Source of the DNA: Micromussa lordhowensis
Lineage: Eukaryota > Cnidaria > Anthozoa > Scleractinia > Lobophylliidae
Assembly (NCBI GenBank): GCA_964020085.1
Contig: OZ026604.1
Coordinates: 16,885,858 to 16,949,857 of the forward strand
Reading direction: 5' to 3'
DNA: 64,000 nt
Part shown: positions 24,501 through 39,375 of the stretch, piece by piece
How positions within the stretch are numbered: position 1 is the first letter of the stretch
Layout: each line of letters begins with the position of its first letter
Translations under genes and position numbers: made by a program
Notes under the pieces: generated by a model
Databases searched by the model: none
The model's input: only the letters and a program-made list of their open reading frames with translations
Told to the model about the DNA's origin: nothing

Positions 24501-26089
24501 AACACTTACAGTGTGGCTATGCCAACCAAGGCCACCCATTCAAAATTCTGCACAAATTGATCCGAGAAAAAAATTGATGTTCACAATATATTTCCAACAA
24601 ATTATCAATCAGAGCAAGCTAGACGCTATTATTGTGTATAGAACCAACAAATTTGTAAACTTTTTAATTTTTTGAACATGGAAATGCCATTGATCAGTTT
24701 GCAAAAAAACTTGCTTGGGTAGCCTTGGTTGGAGTAGTTGCACTGTAACTAAAACCTCCAAAAAATCACATAATGACTTAGGTCCCCCTGAAAAAAACAG
24801 TTCATTTTGTTTCCATTAGGTCCAGCTTCAGAAACATTAAGATTTTAACTCTTTCCCTCAGGAATAATCCTAAAATGTTAATGTTGAGATTGATTTATTG
24901 ATTTGCAAATGACAAACTTGAAAAAGACTTGAAAAAGCTAAGTTAGCCATAAGCTTCTAAATACATGGAGATTTTGTTGTAAATATGCAACTTTGTTTCC
25001 ATGTAAACCATGCCTTAACTTTCTTTTCATAAATTATCAATATCTCTTCTTGCTCGTTTAGTTTTTCATTCTCCTTACCTATTTGCTTGATATTGTATTA
25101 AAATGGTAACAAGAAATTAAATGTTGATCAAGTGGGAATTTGACAACGCCACTGTGCCGGGATCGAATGGGGAAGGATGCAAGTCATTCATTGGAGCGAT
25201 TATTTTTACCTTTGAAAAGATCGCTAAAATAATTTCCTTCGACCTTATTAGACACCCCCAAGACCACACTAGCCGAGATGAGTAGAAGAACAATACTGAC
25301 GATCTGAGGGGGCTCTGTGCTTCAATATATACCTATCAATATTGTTTACACTACAGCAGATTAGAAAGCCAACCGTAAATGATCCCTGGTGTATTTAGCA
25401 GGCAGTCACGTTATAATCTTTCTGTTAATACACTCTGTTTCTCTGGCTTTAAAGATGTTATTTACTTTGAAAGCCACACCGTTTACAGAGCCTGTCGAAA
25501 TCAAATGTACCGTAACATGTTTTAGAAACGCGACATACACGCATCCGTTTCTCTGTTTGGTCTACAAGTTATCCGTCTGCCGGCCATGGGTCGTGAAGAA
25601 TATTCCTTTTTTTTTGGCTTCGCATTCTCTATGATACTTATTTTTAGTGATTACACAGTTCAATTATCTACTCACCGAGCCACCTTTGCAGCGCCCTAAA
25701 GGAAAACTTTCGCATTTTAAAAACTCTGGCCATTCTTCGTTGTACCGTTTGACAACAGAGCAAGGAGTCCTTGTAGCAAGACACTGTTCCCGACAAGGCA
25801 ACTGAACGCTACTGTTGTGGCAACGCGGCTTATAAACTTGACATAAAAGTGGCTGAAGAACCGACCAACACCTCGACAAGAATTTCAAGCCTTCCCACTT
25901 TTTTAAATTGTCCCTGATTTCTAGTTGTGTTTGAGAATCGGTGACCAAGGCTGTTGTTGTGAAGTTGTAGTCCAAGCTTGATCCGAAGCACGTTCGTTCC
26001 TCAAGCAATTCACACCGATAGTTCACACCGCAAGTTCCTTTTAGCGACGAATATAGAACAACGAAAGCGTACAGGCATGATTTAGCCAT
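17420..26089 (-). CDS. SMO: Smoothened, seven-pass Hedgehog transducer, short tail (10 exons)
   Basis: Smoothened is the class F receptor released when Patched binds Hedgehog; it signals at the plasma or ciliary membrane to Gli/Ci. Exons in minus order: 25676-26089, 23642-23842, 22938-23110, 21916-22135, 21028-21151, 19477-19569, 19283-19391, 18693-18911, 18012-18086, 17420-17597. They give about 601 residues. A hydrophobic N-terminus (about 1-20) is a likely signal peptide. The Cys-rich domain (about 26-135) has [17 protein letters not shown] and WPEFLKCE. Then come a linker ([14 protein letters not shown]), TM1-TM3 (exons 2-4: [33 protein letters not shown]), [20 protein letters not shown] and TM7 ([13 protein letters not shown]). 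These diagnose SMO rather than Frizzled. The tail after TM7 is only about 84 residues, starting WQKLWRR. The exon 8 acceptor is the one uncertain junction (18911 or 18908). All donors used are GT. Confidence 0.93.
17809..17984. mobile_element. Small TIR repeat in SMO intron 9 (hAT-like ends)
   Basis: The left end CAGGAGTGTAGCTAGG and right end CCTGGCTATGCCCCTG are inverted with a few mismatches, resembling CAGGGG-type hAT termini. Inside are two C-runs, one of about 17 C at 17,944-17,958. No coding capacity and no clear target duplication. Confidence 0.55.
19870..20886. mobile_element. Non-autonomous DNA transposon with long TIRs, interrupted by a SINE
   Basis: The left arm (19,870-about 20,060) and right arm (about 20,366-20,886) are inverted, imperfect copies. 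They share GGGTAAC...GAAAACACTGA at the tips, a CCTGGTC/GACCAGG-rich zone, an AATAAAAAT zone and GATTACTCGTGTTGGTGAAA. The right arm is split by the SINE at 20,431-20,735. Without the SINE the element is about 700 bp. It lies in SMO intron 5. Boundaries are approximate. Confidence 0.75.
20431..20735 (-). mobile_element. Intact tRNA-derived SINE with 15-bp target duplication
   Basis: On the minus strand the element starts GTGGGGGCGCGGTGGCCTC, carries the A-box-like TGGTTAGTGCG and B-box GGTTCGAGCCC, has a body of about 210 bases, and ends in a repeated TTTAC tail. CGAGTAATCTATAAG flanks it perfectly at 20,416-20,430 and 20,736-20,750. It inserted into the right arm of a TIR element in SMO intron 5, in the same orientation as SMO. 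Open frames in it are spurious. Confidence 0.9.
21612..21755. repeat. Palindromic MITE-like element in SMO intron 4
   Basis: The arms ATATCAAACACTCGAGACAG / CTGTCACTTGTGTTTGATAT and TATCCAAACACC / GGTGTTTGGATA are inverted, with GTGTTTCATCGG against CCGATGAAACAC between them. No coding capacity. Confidence 0.8.
22754..22786. repeat. C-rich low-complexity tract in SMO intron 3
   Basis: A run of CCCCTCCCCT-type sequence. The flanking 22,290-22,740 region contains paired GGGGGGATCA words and looks like a degraded dispersed repeat. The open frame at 22,291-22,524 lies in this repeat and is not credible as a gene. Confidence 0.6.
23183..23295. repeat. Palindromic short element in SMO intron 2
   Basis: The arms AGAGATTCGAAAGTTGACG and CGTCAGCTTTTGAATCTCT are inverted around a GTCGGAGTGATTCGCTCCGAC hairpin core, of which the stem is GTCGGAG/CTCCGAC. 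The GGGTTAGCCCTT and GAAACGTCAGC words match a widespread coral/anemone repeat type, from general knowledge. Confidence 0.8.
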
Positions 26090-27080
26090 ACGAAAACAAG
26101 AACACAGGCATTAGAGTACCGTCTTCTTCATTGCATTAAATTCTCGAAACTAGGATGCTCGCAGTTCACATTCCTTTGCTCTCACACAGGTTATTAAGTT
26201 TCATGTAAAGTGATCTTTGTTTGTTTTGTGATTAACTTGTTAACTAATTAAACCACAGTGTATTAAACATTTACTAGAGGCGGTTCTTTCTGTTCTTTTA
26301 CCGTTCTCCATACCGCATCATTTTTTTTTTTCTCGACAGAAGCAGACAACGATACCTATCAAGTCAATACATGGGCCGCCTGTAATTACAGTTAACAAAA
26401 TATGTTCACTGTTCATTTACCTTTGTTGTGTGCTGTTCAGTCTACAAATACCCAAGAGATCATTAAACCATCAAATATAAAATTAGGTTTCGGCGTTTTA
26501 TGATCTTTTGTTGTCTTTGATTGAGAGAACGTTATGCCGTTAGGTACAGACGTGTATGGCTTTATTGGCAGTAAATTATCGTTGCAAATGTGAAGAGTAC
26601 TTTCTGTTTACTTCCTTGCTCATTCTTAGGCCTTTGACGCAAACATTTTGCTTTTTTTTCCTTTTTTTTTTGGTTTTTCCGGCCTGACTCTGGCCTCAAT
26701 AATTTAGGTATTCCTTAGTGAGGCGTCGAATGCCATTCTATCAGATCACGGTACGTGATTAGCCTGAAGAACGTGAGCGAAAACGATTTTTCAGGAAGAT
26801 ATCTAGTGTTGAATTAGAGGAAATCTATTATTCTAATCACTCGCTCTTAACTCATCCCAATTACGCGGACTGGCGTGAAGCGCAGAAACCCGCATCTGCC
26901 GGGCCTTTCCAATGACTGGAATGCTGCTGCTTCATCCTTACTCTGATAATCTGGAGAAAATCTCTCTCCAGAGCAACCTTTCCCTCTTCAATTCCAAGGA
27001 AAAACGACTACGCACCAACAGTAGGGAACCCAGATTCAACTCTTCACGACTATGCATCTTTCACCCCACTGTTCATCATT
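26090..27080. promoter_or_regulatory. SMO 5' flank between the start codon and the satellite
   Basis: About 990 bases separate the SMO start from the satellite. The region has T-rich runs near 26,320 and 26,650 and no clear TATA box. Any SMO 5' untranslated region and proximal promoter must lie here unless the transcript has an exon beyond the array. No other gene was recognised; the frame starting at 26,912 runs into the satellite and is not called. Confidence 0.45.
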
Positions 27081-29240
27081 CAACATCATCACTATACATC
27101 ATACACGATCACTATACATCATACACCATTACTAGACATCATAAACCATCACTAGACATCATACACCATCACTAGACATCATACACCATTACTAGACATC
27201 ATACACCATCACTAGACATCATACACCATCACTAGACATCATACAGCATAAATAGACATCATACACCATCACTATACATCATAAACCATCACTAGACATC
27301 ATACACCATCACTAGACATCATACACCATCACTAGACATCATACACCATTACTAGACATCATACACCATCACTAGACATCATACACCATCACTAGACATC
27401 ATACAGCATAAATAGACATCATACACCATCACTATACGTCATAAACCATCACTAGACATCATACACCATCAGTAGACATCATACACCATCACTAGACATC
27501 ATACACCAACACTAAACATCATTCACCATCACTAGACATCATTCACCATCACTAGACATCATAAACCATCACTAGACATCATACACCATCAGTATACATC
27601 ATACACCATCACTAGACATCATTCACCATCACTAGACATCATATACCATCACTAGACATCATACACCAACACTATACATCATACACCATCACTAGACATC
27701 ATAAACCATCACTAGACATCATAAACCATCACTAGACATCATACACCATCAGTATACATCATGCACCATCACTAGACATCATACACCATCACTAGACATC
27801 ATAAACCAACACTATACATCATAAACCATCACTAGACATCATACACCATCACTAGACATCATACACCATCACTATACATCATACAATCACTATACATCAT
27901 ACACCATTACTAGACATCATTCACCATCACTAGACATCATACACCATCACTAGACATCATACAGCATAAATAGGCACCATCACTATACATCATAAACCAT
28001 CACTAGACATCATACACCATCACTATACATCATACACCATCACTAGACATCATACACCATCACTAGACATCATACACCATTACTAGACATCATACACCAT
28101 CACTAGACATCATACACCATCACTAGACATCATACACCATCACTAGACATCATACACCATCACTAGACATCATACACCATCAATAGACATCATATACCAT
28201 CACTATACATCATACACCATCACTATACATCATAAACCATCACTAGACATCATACACCATCACTAGACATCATACACCATCACTAGACATCATACACCAT
28301 CACTAGACATCATAAACCATCACTAGACATCATACACCATTACTAGACATCATACACCATCACTAGACATCATACACCATCACTATACATCATACACCAT
28401 CACTATACATCATAAACCATCACTAGACATCATACACCATCACTATACATCATACACCATCACTAGACATCATACACCATCACTAGACATCATAAACCAT
28501 CACTAGACATCATACACCATTACTAGACATCATACACCATCACTAGACATCATACACCACCACTAGACATCATACACCATCACTAGACATCACACACCAT
28601 TACTAGACATCATACACCATCACTAGACATCATAAACCATTTCTAGACATCATACACCATCACTAGACATCATACACCATCACTAGACATTATAAACCAT
28701 CACTAGACATCATACACCATCACTATACATCATACACCATTACTAGACATCATACACCATCACTAGACATCATAAACCATCACTAGACATCATAAACCAT
28801 CACTAGACATCATACACCATCACTAAACATCATACACCATCACTAGACATCATACACCATCAATAGACATCATACACCATCACTATACATCATACACCAT
28901 CACTATACATCATAAACCATCACTAGACATCATACACCATCACTAGACATCATACACCATTACTATACATCATACACCATCACTAGACATCATACACCAT
29001 TACTAGACATCATACACCATCACTAGACATCATACACCATCACTAGACATCATACAGCATAAATAGACATCATACACCATCACTAGACATCATACACCAT
29101 CACTATACATCGTAAACCATCACTAGACATCATACACCATCACTATACATCATACACCATCACTAGACATCATACACCATCACTATACATCATACACCAT
29201 CACTAGACATCATACACCGTCACTAGACATCATACACCAT

Positions 29241-29900
29241 CAAAAGACATCATATACTATCACTAGACATCACTAGTCATCAGTCATCATACACCATCAC
29301 TGGACATCATACACCATCACTAGGCATCATACACCATCACTAGACATCACACACCATCACTAGACACCATACGCCATCCCTATACATCATACGCCATCAC
29401 TAGACATTATACACCATCACTAGACGACATACACCATCATTACACATCCTACACCATCACTAGAAATCATACACCATCACTAGACATCATACACCATCAC
29501 AAGGCATCATACACCATCACTAGACATCATACACCATCACTAGACATCATACACCATCACTAGACATCATACACCATCACTAGACATCCTACACCATCAC
29601 TAGACATTATACACCATCACTAGACATCCTACACCATCACTAGACATCATACACCATCACTAGACATCATACACCATCACTAGACATCATACACCATCAC
29701 TAGACATTATACACCATCACTAGACATCCTACACCATCACTAGACATCATACACCATCACTAGACATCATACACCATCACTAGACATCATACACCATCAC
29801 TAGACATCATACACCATCACTAGACATCATACACCATCAATAGACATCATATACTATCACTAGACATCACTAGTCATCAGTCATCATACACCATCACTGG
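29241..29900. repeat. Duplicated divergent segment near the left of the array
   Basis: The off-register run ATATACTATCACTAGACATC followed by ACTAGTCATCAGTCATC occurs near 29,251-29,290 and again near 29,848-29,888, about 597 bases apart. The shared irregular spacing marks a local duplication of a block of about 30 units. Confidence 0.8.
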
Positions 29901-32100
29901 ACATCATACACCATCACTAGACATCATACGCCATCACTAGACATCATACACCATCACTAGACATCATACGCCATCACTAGACATCATACACCATCACTAG
30001 ACATCATACACCATCACTAGACATCCTACACCATCACTAGACATCATACACCATCACTAGACATCATACACCATCACAAGGCATCATACACCATCACTAG
30101 ACATCATACACCATCACTAGGCATTATACACCATCACTAGACATCATACACCATCACTAGACATCATACACCATCACTAGACATCCTACACCATCACTAG
30201 ACATCATACACCATCACTAGACATCATACACCATCACTAGACATCATACACCATCACTAGACATCATACACCATCACTAGACATTATACACCATCACTAG
30301 ACATCCTACACCATCACTAGACATCATACACCATCACTAGACATCATACACCATCACTAGACATTATACACCATCACTAGACATCGTACACCATCACTAG
30401 ACATCATACACCATCACTAGACATCCTACACCATCACTAGACATCATACACCATCACTAGACATCATACACCATCACTAGACATCATACACCATCACTAG
30501 ACATCATACACCATCACTAGAAATCATACACCATCACTAGAAATCATACACCATCACTAGACATCATACACCATCACTACGCATCATACACCATCACTAG
30601 AAATCATGCACCATCACTCTAATATGACATCCTACACCATCACTAGACATCATACACCATCACTAGACATCATACACCATCACTAGACATCATACACCAT
30701 CACTAGACATCATACACCATCACTAGACATCCTACACCATCACTAGACATCATACACCATCACTAGACATCCTACACCATCACTAGACATCATACACCAT
30801 CACTAGACATCATACACCATCACTAGACATCATACACCATCACTAGACATCATACACCATCACTAGACATCATACACCATCACTAGACATCCTACACCAT
30901 CACTAGACATCCTACACCATCACTAGACATCATACACCATCACTAGAAATCATACACCATCACTAGAAATCATACACCATCACTAGACATCATACACCAT
31001 CACTAGACATCATACACCATCACTAGACATCCTACACCATCACTAGACATCCTACACCATCACTAGACATCATACACCATCACTAGAAATCATACACCAT
31101 CACTAGACATCATAAACCATCACTAGACATCCTACACCATCACTAGACATCCTACACCATCACTAGACATCCTACACCATCACTAGACATCCTACACCAT
31201 CACTAGACATCATACACCATCACTAGACATCATACACCATCACTAGACATCATACACCATCACTAGACATCCTACACCATCACTAGACATCATACACCAT
31301 CACTAGACATCATACACCATCACTAGACATCCTACACCATCACTAGACATCATACACCATCACTATACATCATACACCATCACTAGACATCATAAACCAT
31401 CACTAGACATCATACACCATCACTAGACATCATACACCATCACTAGACATCATACACCATCACTAGAAATCATACACCATCACTAGACATCATAAACCAT
31501 CACTAGACATCATACACCATCACTAGACATCCTACACCATCACTAGACATCCTACACCATCACTAGATATCCTACACCATCACTAGACATCATACACCAT
31601 CACTAGAAATCATACACCATCACTAGAAATCATACACCATCACTAGACATCCTACACCATCACTAGACATCATACACCATCACTAGACATCATACACCAT
31701 CACTAGACATCATACACCATCACTAGACATCCTACACCATCACTAGACATCCTACACCATCACTAGACATCCTACACCATCACTAGACATCATACACCAT
31801 CACTAGAAATCATACACCATCACTAGACATCCTACACCATCACTAGGCATCATATACCATCACTAGACATCCTACACCATCACTAGACATCCTACACCAT
31901 CACTAGACATCATACACCATCACTAGAAATCATACACCATCACTAGACATCCTACACCATCACTAGACATCATACACCATCACTAGACATCCTACACCAT
32001 CACTAGACATCATACACCATCACTAGACATCATACACCATCACTAGACATCATACACCATCACTAGACATCCTACACCATCACTAGACATCATACACCAT

Positions 32101-32360
32101 CACTAGAAATCATACACCATCACTAGACATCCTACACCATCACTAGACATCCTACACCATCACTAGACATCATACACCATCACTAGAAATCATACACCAT
32201 CACTAGACATCCTACACCATCACTAGACATCCTACACCATCACTAGACATCATACACCATCACTAGAAATCATACACCATCACTAGACATCCTACACCAT
32301 CACTAGACATCCTACACCATCACTAGACATCATACACCATCACTAGAAATCATACACCAT
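32101..32360. repeat. 80-bp higher-order unit
   Basis: The AGAAATC variant recurs exactly every 80 bases (32101, 32181, 32261, 32341) with CCT, CCT and CAT variants in fixed order between. The local super-unit is four 20-bp monomers. Confidence 0.85.
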
Positions 32361-32540
32361 CACTAGACATCCTACACCATCACTAGACATCATACACCAT
32401 CACTAGACATCCTACACCATCACTAGACATCATACACCATCACTAGACATCATACACCATCACTAGACATCATACACCATCACTAGACATCCTACACCAT
32501 CACTAGACATCCTACACCATCACTAGACATCCTACACCAT

Positions 32541-35500
32541 CACTAGACATCATACACCATCACTAGAAATCATACACCATCACTAGAAATCATACACCAT
32601 CACTAGACATCCTACACCATCACTAGACATCATACACCATCACTAGACATCATACACCATCACTAGACATCATACACCATCACTAGACATCCTACACCAT
32701 CACTAGACATCCTACACCATCACTAGACATCCTACACCATCACTAGACATCATACACCATCACTAGACATCATACACCATCACTAGAAATCATACACCAT
32801 CACTAGACATCCTACACCATCACTAGACATCCTACACCATCACTAGACATCATACACCATCACTAGAAATCATAAACCATCACTAGACATCATACACCAT
32901 CACTAGACATCATACACCATCACTAGACATCCTACACCATCACTAGACATCCTACACCATCACTAGACATCCTACACCATCACTAGACATCCTACACCAT
33001 CACTAGACACCCTACACCATCACTAGACATCATACACCATCACTAGACATCCTACACCATCACTAGACATCCTACACCATCACTAGACATCCTACACCAT
33101 CACTAGACACCCTACACCATCACTAGACATCCTACACCATCACTAGACATCCTACACCATCACTAGACATCCTACACCATCACTAGACATCCTACACCAT
33201 CACTAGACATCATACACCATCACTAGACATCCTACACCATCACTAGACATCATACACCATCACTAGACATCATGCACCATCACTAGACATCATGCACCAT
33301 CACTAGACATCCTACACCATCACTAGACATCATACACCATCACTAGACATCTTACACCATCACTAGACATCATGCACCATCACTAGACATCATGCATTAT
33401 CACTAGACATCCTACACCATCACTAGACATCATACACCATCACTAGACATCATGCACCATCACTAGACATCATGCACCATCACTAGACATCCTACACCAT
33501 CAGTAGACATCATACACCATCACTAGACATCCTACACCATCACTAGACATCCTACACCATCACTAGACATCTTACACCATCACTAGACATCATACACCAT
33601 CACTAGACATCATACACCATCACTAGACATCATACACCATCACTAGACATCCTACACCATCACTAGACATCATACACCATCACTAGACATCATACACCAT
33701 CACTAGACATCCTACACCATCACTAGACATCCTACACCATCACTAGACATCCTACACCATCACTAGACATCCTACACCATCACTAGACATCATACACCAT
33801 CACTAGACATCATACACCATCACTAGACATCCTACACCATCACTAGACATCCTACACCATCACTAGACATCCTACACCATCACTAGACATCATACACCAT
33901 CACTAGACATCCTACACCATCACTAGACATCCTACACCATCACTAGACATCCTACACCATCACTAGACATCCTACACCATCACTAGACATCATACACCAT
34001 CACTAGACATCATGCACCATCACTAGACATCCTACACCATCACTAGACATCATACACCATCACTATACATCATACACCATCACTAGACATCATAAACCAT
34101 CACTAGACATCATACACCATCACTAGACATCATACACCATCACTAGACATCATACACCATCACTAGACATCCTACACCATCACTAGACATCCTACACCAT
34201 CACTAGACATCATACACCATCACTAGAAATCATACACCATCACTAGAAATCATACACCATCACTAGACATCATACACCATCACTAGGCATCATACACCAT
34301 CACTAGAAATCATACACCATCACTAGAAATCATACACCATCACTAGAAATCATACACCATCACTAGAAATCATACACCATCACTAGACATCATACACCAT
34401 CACTAGACATCATGCACCATCACTAGAAATCATACACCATCACTAGAAATCATACACCATCACTAGACATCATACACCATCACTAGGCATCATACACCAT
34501 CACTAGAAATCATACACCATCACTAGACATCATACACCATCATTAGACATCATACACCATCACTAGACATCCTACACCATCACTAGAAATCATACACCAT
34601 CACTAGAAATCATACACCATCACTAGACATCATACACCATCACTAGACATCATACACCATCACTAGACATCATACACCATCACTAGAAATCATACACCAT
34701 CACCAGAAATCATACACCATCACTAGACATCATACACCATCACTAGGCATCATACACCATCACTAGAAATCATACACCATCACTAGACATCATACACCAT
34801 CACTAGACATCATACACCATCACTAGACATCCTACACCATCACTAGAAATCATACACCATCACTAGAAATCATACACCATCACTAGACATCCTACACCAT
34901 CACTAGACATCATACACCATCACTAGAAATCATACACCATCACTAGAAATCATACACCATCACTAGAAATCATACACCATCACTAGACATCATACACCAT
35001 CACTAGACATCATACACCATCACTAGAAATCATACACCATCACTAGACATCCTACACCATCACTAGACATCCTACACCATCACTAGACATCCTACACCAT
35101 CACTAGACATCCTACACCATCACTAGACATCATACACCATCACTAGAAATCATACACCATCACTAGACATCATACACCATCACTAGACATCCTACACCAT
35201 CACTAGACATCATACACCATCACTAGACATCATACACCATCACTAGACATCCTACACCATCACTAGACATCCTACACCATCACTAGACATCCTACACCAT
35301 CACTAGACATCCTACACCATCACTAGACATCATACACCATCACTAGAAATCATACACCATCACTAGAAATCATACACCATCACTAGACATCCTACACCAT
35401 CACTAGACATCATACACCATCACTAGACATCATACACCATCACTAGACATCATACACCATCACTAGACATCCTACACCATCACTAGACATCCTACACCAT

Positions 35501-35680
35501 CACTAGACATCCTACACCATCACTAGACATCATACACCATCACTAGACATCATACACCATCACTAGAAATCATACACCATCACTAGACATCCTACACCAT
35601 CACTAGACATCCTACACCATCACTAGACATCATACACCATCACTAGAAATCATAAACCATCACTAGACATCATACACCAT
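32541..35680. repeat. Block pair copied at a 2,780-bp offset
   Basis: The variant order in 32,541-32,900 (paired AGAAATC units, three-CAT run, CCT runs, then AGAAATC followed by the rare ATAAACC) recurs in 35,321-35,680, offset by 2,780 bases, or 139 monomers. Only one or two unit differences are visible. Confidence 0.75.
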
Positions 35681-38600
35681 CACTAGACATCCTACACCAT
35701 CACTAGACATCCTACACCATCACTAGACATCCTACACCATCACTAGACATCCTATACCATCACTAGACATCCTACACCATCACTAGACATCCTACACCAT
35801 CACTAGACATCATACACCATCACTAGACATCCTACACCATCACTAGACATCATACACCATCACTAGACATCCTACACCATCACTAGACATCCTACACCAT
35901 CACTAGACATCATACACCATCACTAGACATCATACACCATCACTAGACATCCTACACCATCACTAGACATCCTACACCATCACTAGACATCCTACACCAT
36001 CACTAGACATCCTACACCATCACTAGACATCCTACACCATCACTAGACATCATACACCATCACTAGACATCATGCACCATCACTAGACATCATGCACCAT
36101 CACTAGACATCCTACACCATCACTAGACATCATACACCATCACTAGACATCCTACACCATCACTAGACATCATACACCATCACTAGACATCATACACCAT
36201 CACTAGACATCCTACACCATCACTAGACATCATACACCATCACTAGACATCATACACCATCACTAGACATCATACACCATCACTAGACATCCTACACCAT
36301 CACTAGACATCATACACCATCACTAGACATCCTACACCATCACTAGACATCATACACCATCACTAGACATCATACACCATCACTAGACATCATACACCAT
36401 CACTAGACATCCTACACCATCACTAGACATCATACACCATCACTAGACATCCTACACCATCACTAGACATCATACACCATCACTAGACATCATACACCAT
36501 CACTAGACATCATACACCATCACTAGACATCATACACCATCACTAGACATCATACACCATCACTAGACATCATACACCATCACTAGACATCCTACACCAT
36601 CACTAGACATCATACACCATCACTAGACATCATACACCATCACTAGACATCCTACACCATCACTAGACATCATACACCATCACTAGACATCATACACCAT
36701 CACTAGACATCATACACCATCACTAGACATCATACACCATCACTAGACATCATACACCATCACTAGACATTATACACCATCACTAGAAATCATACACCAT
36801 CACTAGACATCCTACACCATCACTAGACATCCTACACCATCACTAGACATCCTACACCATCACTAGACATCCTACACCATCACTAGACATCCTACACCAT
36901 CACTAGACATCATACACCATCACTAGACATCCTATACCATCACTAGACATCATACACCATCACTAGACATCATGCACCATCACTAGACATCATGCACCAT
37001 CACTAGACATCATGCACCATCACTAGACATCCTACACCATCACTAGACATCATACACCATCACTAGACATCATACACCATCACTAGACATCCTACACCAT
37101 CACTAGACATCATACACCATCACTAGACATCATACACCATCACTAGACATCATACACCATCACTAGACATCATACACCATCACTAGACATCATACACCAT
37201 CACTAGACATCATACACCATCACTAGACATCATACACCATCACTAGACATCATACACCATCACTAGACATCCTACACCATCACTAGACATCATACACCAT
37301 CACTAGACATCCTACACCATCACTAGACATCATACACCATCACTAGACATCATACACCATCACTAGACATCATACACCATCACTAGACATCATACACCAT
37401 CACTAGACATCATACACCATCACTAGACATCCTACACCATCACTAGACATCCTACACCATCACTAGACATCATACACCATCACTAGACATCATACACCAT
37501 CACTAGACATCATACACCATCACTAGACATCCTACACCATCACTAGACATCATACACCATCACTAGAAATCATACACCATCACTAGACATCCTACACCAT
37601 CACTAGACATCATACACCATCACTAGACATCCTACACCATCACTAGACATCATACACCATCACTAGACATCATACACCATCACTAGACATCCTACACCAT
37701 CACTAGACATCCTACACCATCACTAGACATCCTACACCATCACTAGACATCCTACACCATCACTAGACATCCTACACCATCACTAGAAATCATACACCAT
37801 CACTAGACATCCTACACCATCACTAGACATCATACACCATCACTAGACATCCTACACCATCACTAGACATCCTACACCATCACTAGACATCATACACCAT
37901 CACTAGACATCATACACCATCACTGGACATCATACACCATCACTAGACATCATACACCATCACTAGACATCCTACACCATCACTAGACATCATACACCAT
38001 CACTAGACATCCTACACCATCACTAGACATCCTACACCATCACTAGACATCCTACACCATCACTAGACATCATACACCATCACTAGACATCCTACACCAT
38101 CACTATACATCATACACCATCACTAGACATCCTACACCATCACTAGACATCATACACCATCACTAGACATCCTACACCATCACTAGACATCCTACACCAT
38201 CACTAGACATCCTACACCATCACTAGACATCCTACACCATCACTAGACATCCTACACCATCACTAGACATCCTACACCATCACTAGACATCCTACACCAT
38301 CACTAGACATCATACACCATCACTAGACATCATACACCATCACTAGACATCCTACACCATCACTAGACATCCTACACCATCACTAGACATCCTACACCAT
38401 CACTAGACATCCTACACCATCACTAGACATCATACACCATCACTAGACATCATACACCATCACTAGACATCCTACACCATCACTAGACATCCTACACCAT
38501 CACTAGACATCCTACACCATCACTAGACATCATACACCATCACTAGACATCATACACCATCACTAGACATCATACACCATCACTAGACATCCTACACCAT

Positions 38601-38760
38601 CACTAGACATCATACACCATCACTAGACATCATACACCATCACTAGACATCCTACACCATCACTAGACATCCTACACCATCACTAGACATCATACACCAT
38701 CACTAGACATCATACACCATCACTAGACATCATACACCATCACTAGACATCATACACCAT

Positions 38761-39375
38761 CACTAGACATTATACACCATCACTAGACATCGTACACCAT
38801 CACTAGACATCGTACACCATCACTAGACATCGTACACCATCACTAGACATCATACACCATCACTAGACATCCTACACCATCACTAGACATCCTACACCAT
38901 CACTAGACATCCTACACCATCACTAGACATCATACACCATCACTAGACATCCTACACCATCACTAGACATCATACACCATCACTAGACATCATACACCAT
39001 CACTAGACATCATACACCATCACTAGACATCATACACCATCACTAGACATCATACACCATCACTAGACATTATACACCATCACTAGACATCGTACACCAT
39101 CACTAGACATCATACACCATCACTAGACATCATACACCATCACTAGACATCCTACACCATCACTAGACATCCTACACCATCACTAGACATCCTACACCAT
39201 CACTAGACATCCTACACCATCACTAGACATCCTACACCATCACTAGACATCCTACACCATCACTAGACATCATACACCATCACTAGACATCATACACCAT
39301 CACTAGACATCATACACCATCACTAGACATCATACACCATCACTAGACATCATACACCATCACTAGACATTATAC
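38761..39375. repeat. 300-bp higher-order unit
   Basis: The rare TTATACACC variant falls at 38,761, 39,061 and 39,361, giving a 15-monomer super-unit with a run of CAT variants before and CCT variants after each copy. Spacing then drifts. Confidence 0.75.

Noticed and set aside
12754..26089. A CEP44-SMO cilium gene cluster
   Set aside because: Both proteins relate to centrioles or cilia, but the two genes converge tail to tail with a 2.8-kb repeat-bearing spacer. Nothing in the sequence shows co-regulation, so chance adjacency is the simpler reading.
26912..27175. Open frame of 87 codons ending in the satellite
   Set aside because: Its C-terminus is translated satellite (His/Ser/Tyr-rich) and the N-terminal part has no recognisable domain.
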